Source of the DNA: Candidatus Aminicenantota bacterium
GTDB taxonomy: Bacteria > Acidobacteriota > Aminicenantia > UBA2199
Length of the DNA stretch: 17,825 bases
Direction: 5' to 3'
Assembly: GCA_020355945.1 (NCBI GenBank)
Contig: CP070627.1
Span: 7,915,777 to 7,933,601 of the forward strand
The notes under the pieces were generated by a model. That model did no database searches and had not been told where the DNA came from. It was given only the letters and a program-made list of their open reading frames with translations. This document shows positions 17,401 to 17,825 of this stretch, piece by piece (within the stretch, counting starts at the first letter, position 1; the number at the start of each line of letters is the position of its first letter). Made by a program: the position numbers and the translations under genes.

Positions 17401-17825
17401 TTTTTCCCGGATAACAGGGACAGGGCTTCCCAGTAAAACGAGGAATCTGCCCCGGCATAAACCCCGATCAATTGATCGCCGGTAAAAGGATTATAAGCAG
17501 CATTTTCCAGGGCTTCCCAGGAGATTTCCAAAAAAATGCGCGCCTGGGGGTTCAATACTTCCGCTTCCTGGGGAGTATAATCGAAAAAAGAGGCATCAAA
17601 ATACTCTTTTTCCTCCAGGAGACCTTCGCCGGTCTTTACATAATTGAGATTCTTCAACAGTTCGGCAGAGACACCTGCTTCTTCCAGTTCCCGGTCTGTT
17701 AAAAACGCAGCGGATTCCACGCCGTTTTTTAAATTTTCCCACAACTGATCGATATTTTTAGCACCGGGGAACCTCCCGGCCATGCCGATAACAGCAATTT
17801 CCAGGCCTGTTCTTTTGTTGTTTTC
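8466..17825 (-). CDS. Hybrid PKS-NRPS megasynthase, KS-AT-KR-ACP-C-A-PCP-TD (N-terminus outside window)
   Basis: The frame is open to the right edge. Fourteen codons precede the Met at 17783 and read NNKRTGLEIAVIGMAGRFPG, the normal KS opening, so the true start lies beyond the window. Residues are numbered here from that Met (3105 visible after it). Domains: KS about 1-420, AT about 533-850, KR about 945-1400, ACP about 1455-1525, C about 1553-2005, A about 2030-2575, PCP about 2585-2660, TD about 2722-3105. There is no DH, ER, methyltransferase or epimerase domain. Predicted job: take an acyl chain from an upstream enzyme, extend it with a malonyl unit, reduce it to the hydroxyl, add one amino acid and release reductively. 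It ends at TAA 8466-8468. No partner gene is in the window; more of the cluster should lie to the right. Four in-frame repeat-like inserts are listed separately. The product is unknown. Confidence 0.95.
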   Translation of the reverse strand, partial: ENNKRTGLEIAVIGMAGRFPGAKNIDQLWENLKNGVESAAFLTDRELEEAGVSAELLKNLNYVKTGEGLLEEKEYFDASFFDYTPQEAEVLNPQARIFLEISWEALENAAYNPFTGDQLIGVYAGADSSFYWEALSLLSGKNAILGDFAASLLADENNLCTRVSYTLNLKGPGVAVQSACSTSLVAIHMAGQALLNGECDLALAGGVNIFTQKPRGYLYQEGMINSPDGHCRAFDAKAKGMIRGEGGGAVVLKPLENAIEDRDYIHAVIKGSAINNDGLRKVGYTAPSVKGQADVIQITHQFAGIEPESITYVEAHGTGTSLGDPIEIKALKRAFKTDKKKYCAVGSVKTNVGHLGSAAGAAGFIKTVMALKHKLIPPSLHFENPNPEIDLENSPFYVNTQPVEWNNHGYPLRAGVSSFGIGGTNAHVVLEEAPEGTGGLAPLPGERASRKYQLILLSAKTETALEKMTKNLAAYFKKSLLNHGSHENPVNPGLTLADAAYTLQVGRKELQYRRMLVCSTVDEAVEELLSPASRKVHTFFSKKKAKPVVFMFPGLGAQYVNMGRGLYRDELLFRKEMDSCFEILKSLLDYDIKEILYPDNLVSEVSGAGSYGSAQTPDTTDSPLERGTPDPRKGGGVFNINQIEIAQPVLFIFEYALSKLLMSWGITPHAMIGYSFGEYTAAAIAGVFSLEDALKLIVTRGELIKKIPGGGMLSVPLLAEELSPVLAGDLSLAIDNGPSCIVSGPLPAIAAFEKEMKNRRFLTMRLQASHALHSHMMEPILSEYEKSLDRVTLNHPEIPYISNVTGTFITPGEALDPRYWARHLRQTVRFAGGIKELIKEPNAIFLEIGPGQDLAALVARYMENGNHPPHQKIINFVRPFAKEIPDTYYLMNKIGRLWLAGVTVNWFDFYCQEKRSRIPLPTYPFERQRYWLEEDLLTGGPGLLKGNAVSAQSPDLADWFYLPSWKQAEAAVPHDKDTYKKKHKWLVFIDTCGLGSLLVEGLKKQGHQVVRVTTGSAFAQLDQDRYTINPLQAGDYLRLFNACGSGENIPHQVVHLWSLTGPPTTVLSETAAKDTKDTNYFEASSFEQVQHLGFYSLLNIAKAIGKQGTARQILLNVICDHLHDITGEEPIHPGKATLMGPVKVIPQEYPNIRCRTIDIILPGFNPGNLHLEILAARLLAEMAGDGEIPDTLVAFRGQHRWIRTFEPLPLHPEEAEGNPLPLKQGGVYLITGGLGNIGLMLAEYLAKAVKARLVLVGRSPLQPGEQQEKIEQLKESGAEVLTFQGDVADEKQVQAIITEVEHRFGRIHGVIHAAGVTSGNSFELIDKIKPPDCREQFGPKVYGTLVLEKLFRDKDLDFCWLISSISAVLGGLTFVAYSAANAFMDAFAAHRAWYHPGRRPWLSVNWDGMEPGNTKKAFQRFLYLRDIHQLAVSTGGNLQARIDKWIKLKALENEENKTRPHLMSPYVAPQNPVEKSIAEIFQTMFGYEQIGIEDDFFELGLDSIKAIQIRARMIKKGYWVELEDFFRYPTISKLAPTARKTEPGKEPQKPEVKEIPIETLEQLKAQYPVQDIYPLTPMQEGMLFYSLYETGNTQAYFEQVGYCLQGELDVVLVEKSVNELIKRHDILRTAFAHKSLERPLQVVLKERKVDFHYKDLRPVLDGKDKKKETFTREYMEKDRQRSFELSKDALIRLAVLQTGDAEYVFIWSYHHMLMDGWCIGILTSDYFEIYNSLLRGEEYQLPPVRPFREYIQWLERQDKNKARSFWKKYLDGYEEIAALPKKKNIETKALTLEEEFLAGGIGTTLERDKTMGLQEMAVRNRVTLNTIFQSIWAIVLAKYSDKPGADVVFGAVVSGRPSTLEGVETMVGCFINTIPVRIRFDYQTTFKQLLGNVQQNAIQSEPYHYFSLAEIQSLSPLKQNLLDHFLEFQNYPIAKQIEDVGDRVRKHHPAETMNLSHVQVFEQGNYDFVFDIIPVEGEQLSLDFGYNANVYDTNLMTGLGLHYLQVVDQIIRDEEIIIGKITLLSEKEKRQILFEFNRKENFSRDKTLCQLVEEQAHLDPDAAAVVFRDNWLTYNRLNEHANQVAMILKTSGIQKDQAVGILMERSPLMADCIHGVWKAGGAYIPLDSQEPTNRIIGILEDSAAKVLLTREQYLDSTLEQAYHGKIIPLEMEVETREMLTNPKPGPEMNGLAYIIYTSGSTGKPKGAMIEHTGMMNHIQAKINDLQLNSNSIIAQNASHTFDISVWQFFTALTLGGRTVIYPDNVILEPHGFISRVKNDGVTVLEVVPSYLSTMLETVPPSALLSLKYLLVTGEEIKPHLVKKWFERFPAVKMVNAYGPTEASDDITHYIMDNAPGMERVPIGQPLQNLFITIVDNFMQLCPIGVKGEICVSGIGVGRGYLNNPELTAEKFLNGPRSTRINTKKPNKKFLRGGPGAPRRGEPKIAKCFAPYAMRYAPCAMLSPPGRRRQKIYKTGDIGRWLPDGNIEFFGRKDYQVKIRGYRIEPGEIENRLNRHEKIKQAVVINNEDKPGNINLTAYLVMNANNPMDILEIKEYLQESLPGYMIPSYIEQLEKIPLTSNGKVDRQALPSPGKKVENKLTPPRNEIESSILDVWSEVLKIDKRAIGVHSDFFELGGHSLKAVSVVSMLAKDFDIDINRFFKYPTIAELAPHIRFNKNKMKNQLNVIIEQLKKLPDPAALTKPAKNPLENQLKNEYRQYKQRVQKEKDINLKKRRNYRHILLTGSTGFLGAHLLYELLNQKNREPVIYLLVRTTTGKTSEAEKRLQEILVFYFGTGFYHRYKERLKVLAGDLTLDRFGLDSQTYKKLAAAPDVIIHAAANVKHFGLYEDIYDSNVRSTERLLEFALDTKVKDFIHISTMGVCTGATENKEFHLYTEYQPDCGQLLRDHYLKSKLEAEKKVLFYRTRGLNALIFRVGTVVFHSETGKFQKNISTNALYSQLASMVKFGIVPRVVLSQTFDFGFVDYIAKAIILLHDREILKNQVYHLYNRHLLSLDKLIFLMGKNGKKIKRVSLDKFCRFLYDNLYNPEIRNEMDMFLLYTGFLGGFAGESDGNDGSGNTVFGIVSDRTGFFLGKLGFRWPRVNEKHIKKMLKHCKEVNFL
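8469..9620 (-). other. Terminal thioester reductase domain (TD) of the megasynthase
   Basis: Residues about 2722-3105. The NAD(P)-binding motif TGSTGFLG (2728-2735) follows RHILL; VLAGDLT and HAAANVKHFGLY are typical of the Lys2/CarA-type reductase family. The catalytic Tyr2894 and Lys2898 sit in HYLKSKLEAEK, with the upstream Ser in HISTMGV. Such domains release the tethered chain as an aldehyde, or as an alcohol after a second reduction, using NAD(P)H. This replaces a thioesterase and makes the protein the likely last enzyme of its line. Confidence 0.88.
10413..10589 (-). repeat. In-frame repeat-derived insert in the adenylation domain (A6-A7)
   Basis: Between EKF (end of A6) and YKTGD (A7) there are about 60 residues, where GrsA has about 10. 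The DNA is a mosaic: a CACGAA element (10558-10583), a C8 run (10527-10534), the perfect palindrome CCCCGCG-C-CGCGGGG (10505-10519) and a 7-bp tandem repeat (10450-10477). The encoded residues (2399-2457) are rich in Pro, Arg, Ala and Gly, unlike the rest of the protein. The frame remains open throughout. Confidence 0.85.
10450..10477. repeat. Heptanucleotide tandem repeat (GCGCATR x4) inside the A domain
   Basis: On the + strand the units are GCGCATG, GCGCATA, GCGCATA and GCGTATG. Seven is not a multiple of three, so gain or loss of one unit would shift the reading frame of the synthase. It encodes part of the AMRYAPCAM stretch. Confidence 0.85.
14571..14615 (-). repeat. In-frame CACGAA-type repeat insert in the structural half of the KR domain
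   Basis: Residues 1057-1071 read AAKDTKDTNYFEASS, placed between the strand VVHLWSLT and the helix beginning VQHLGFYSLL, where related enzymes have a short loop. The DNA on the + strand is TTCGTGTCC twice in tandem, then TTCGCGG (14590-14613). Its complement gives CACGAAGGACACGAA. This is the same element family as at 1061-1079 and 10558-10583. Confidence 0.7.
15903..16013 (-). repeat. In-frame repeat-like insert in the AT domain (hairpin plus G9 tract)
   Basis: Residues about 591-627 (containing SAQTPDTTDSPLERG, then GGGVFNIN) separate YPDN from QIEIAQPVLF, motifs normally joined by only a short loop. The DNA carries a perfect hairpin CCCCTCT-CA-AGAGGGG (15946-15961) and a nine-base C run (15919-15927, G on the coding strand). 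The encoded SPLERG is what this hairpin yields in this frame. The insert precedes the AT nucleophile, so it should loop out of the fold. Confidence 0.75.
16470..16523 (-). repeat. In-frame repeat-like insert in the KS-AT linker
   Basis: After VVLEEAP, the usual KS end, the residues EGTGGLAPLPGERASRK intervene before YQLILLSAKTE, the usual linker start. The DNA has a perfect stem GGGGGC-AA-GCCCCC (16500-16513). The composition is more G+C-rich than the surroundings. The linker tolerates insertions, so function is probably kept. Confidence 0.6.

Larger units (their letters stand above)
13209..17825 (-). other. PKS module (KS-AT-KR-ACP) of the megasynthase
   Basis: KS: active-site Cys166 in QSACSTSL, His302 in EAHGTGTSLGDP and His340 in KTNVGHL; the triad is complete. 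AT: PVVFMFPGLGAQ (about 533), nucleophile Ser661 in GYSFGEY and the selectivity stretch SHALHSHMM (755-763). This is HAFH-like and points to malonyl-CoA. The linker ends in LPTYPFERQRYW. KR: Rossmann motif TGGLGNIG (1217-1224) and complete tetrad Lys1326, Ser1350, Tyr1363, Asn1367 (VAYSAANAF). It is predicted active and to give a beta-hydroxyl. An LDD motif is not evident, so the stereochemistry is not called. ACP: phosphopantetheine Ser1489 in ELGLDSI. With neither DH nor ER the hydroxyl should be kept. Confidence 0.9.

Overview
This window comes from an environmental, repeat-rich bacterium. It joins a cluster of defence or conflict-type genes on the + strand (1-8218) to one very large hybrid polyketide/non-ribosomal peptide synthase on the - strand (8466-17825). 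The + side looks clearly A+T-richer than the synthase. Species identity cannot be read from the sequence. Giant PKS-NRPS genes, WD40-NACHT proteins and short repeats inserted into genes are compatible with lineages such as Candidatus Aminicenantes (Acidobacteriota), Desulfobacterota or Cyanobacteria, but this is only a weak inference.

Left part (1-1030): the 3' end of an AAA/ABC-type ATPase gene overlaps, through ATGA, a complete RloB-family gene. This is the two-gene layout of AbiL/RloAB-type phage-defence pairs. The gene-free stretch 1031-1640 holds an unusual array of exact 21-bp units. Ten units point one way and three the other, meeting head to head at the palindrome CCACCGGTGG. Read outward from the centre, both arms encode the heptapeptide theme V-x-N-[KQD]-F-[QLI]-x.

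Middle part (1641-6301): a class III nucleotidyl-cyclase-like domain, a NACHT/STAND NTPase domain and a 14-blade WD40 region, arranged as one gene but split by a single frame change near 3561. It looks like a ligand-sensing STAND switch with a cyclase-like N-terminal effector. The next gene (6776-8218) is a Schlafen/AlbA_2 plus GHKL-ATPase plus winged-helix protein. It is bracketed by two nearly identical, about 105-bp direct repeats (6555-6660 and 8262-8366), each holding a perfect 11-bp inverted repeat.

Right part (8466-17825): one open reading frame, 5'-truncated by the window edge, with domain order KS-AT-KR-ACP-C-A-PCP-TD. It is predicted to add one malonyl unit, reduce the beta-keto group to a hydroxyl, condense the chain with one amino acid and release the product reductively. 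Every catalytic motif I looked for is present. Short intergenic-type repeats (hairpins, the CACGAA element, a 7-bp tandem repeat, G8 and G9 tracts) sit in frame at four places inside or between its domains. The most striking is an extra block of about 50 residues between motifs A6 and A7 of the adenylation domain.
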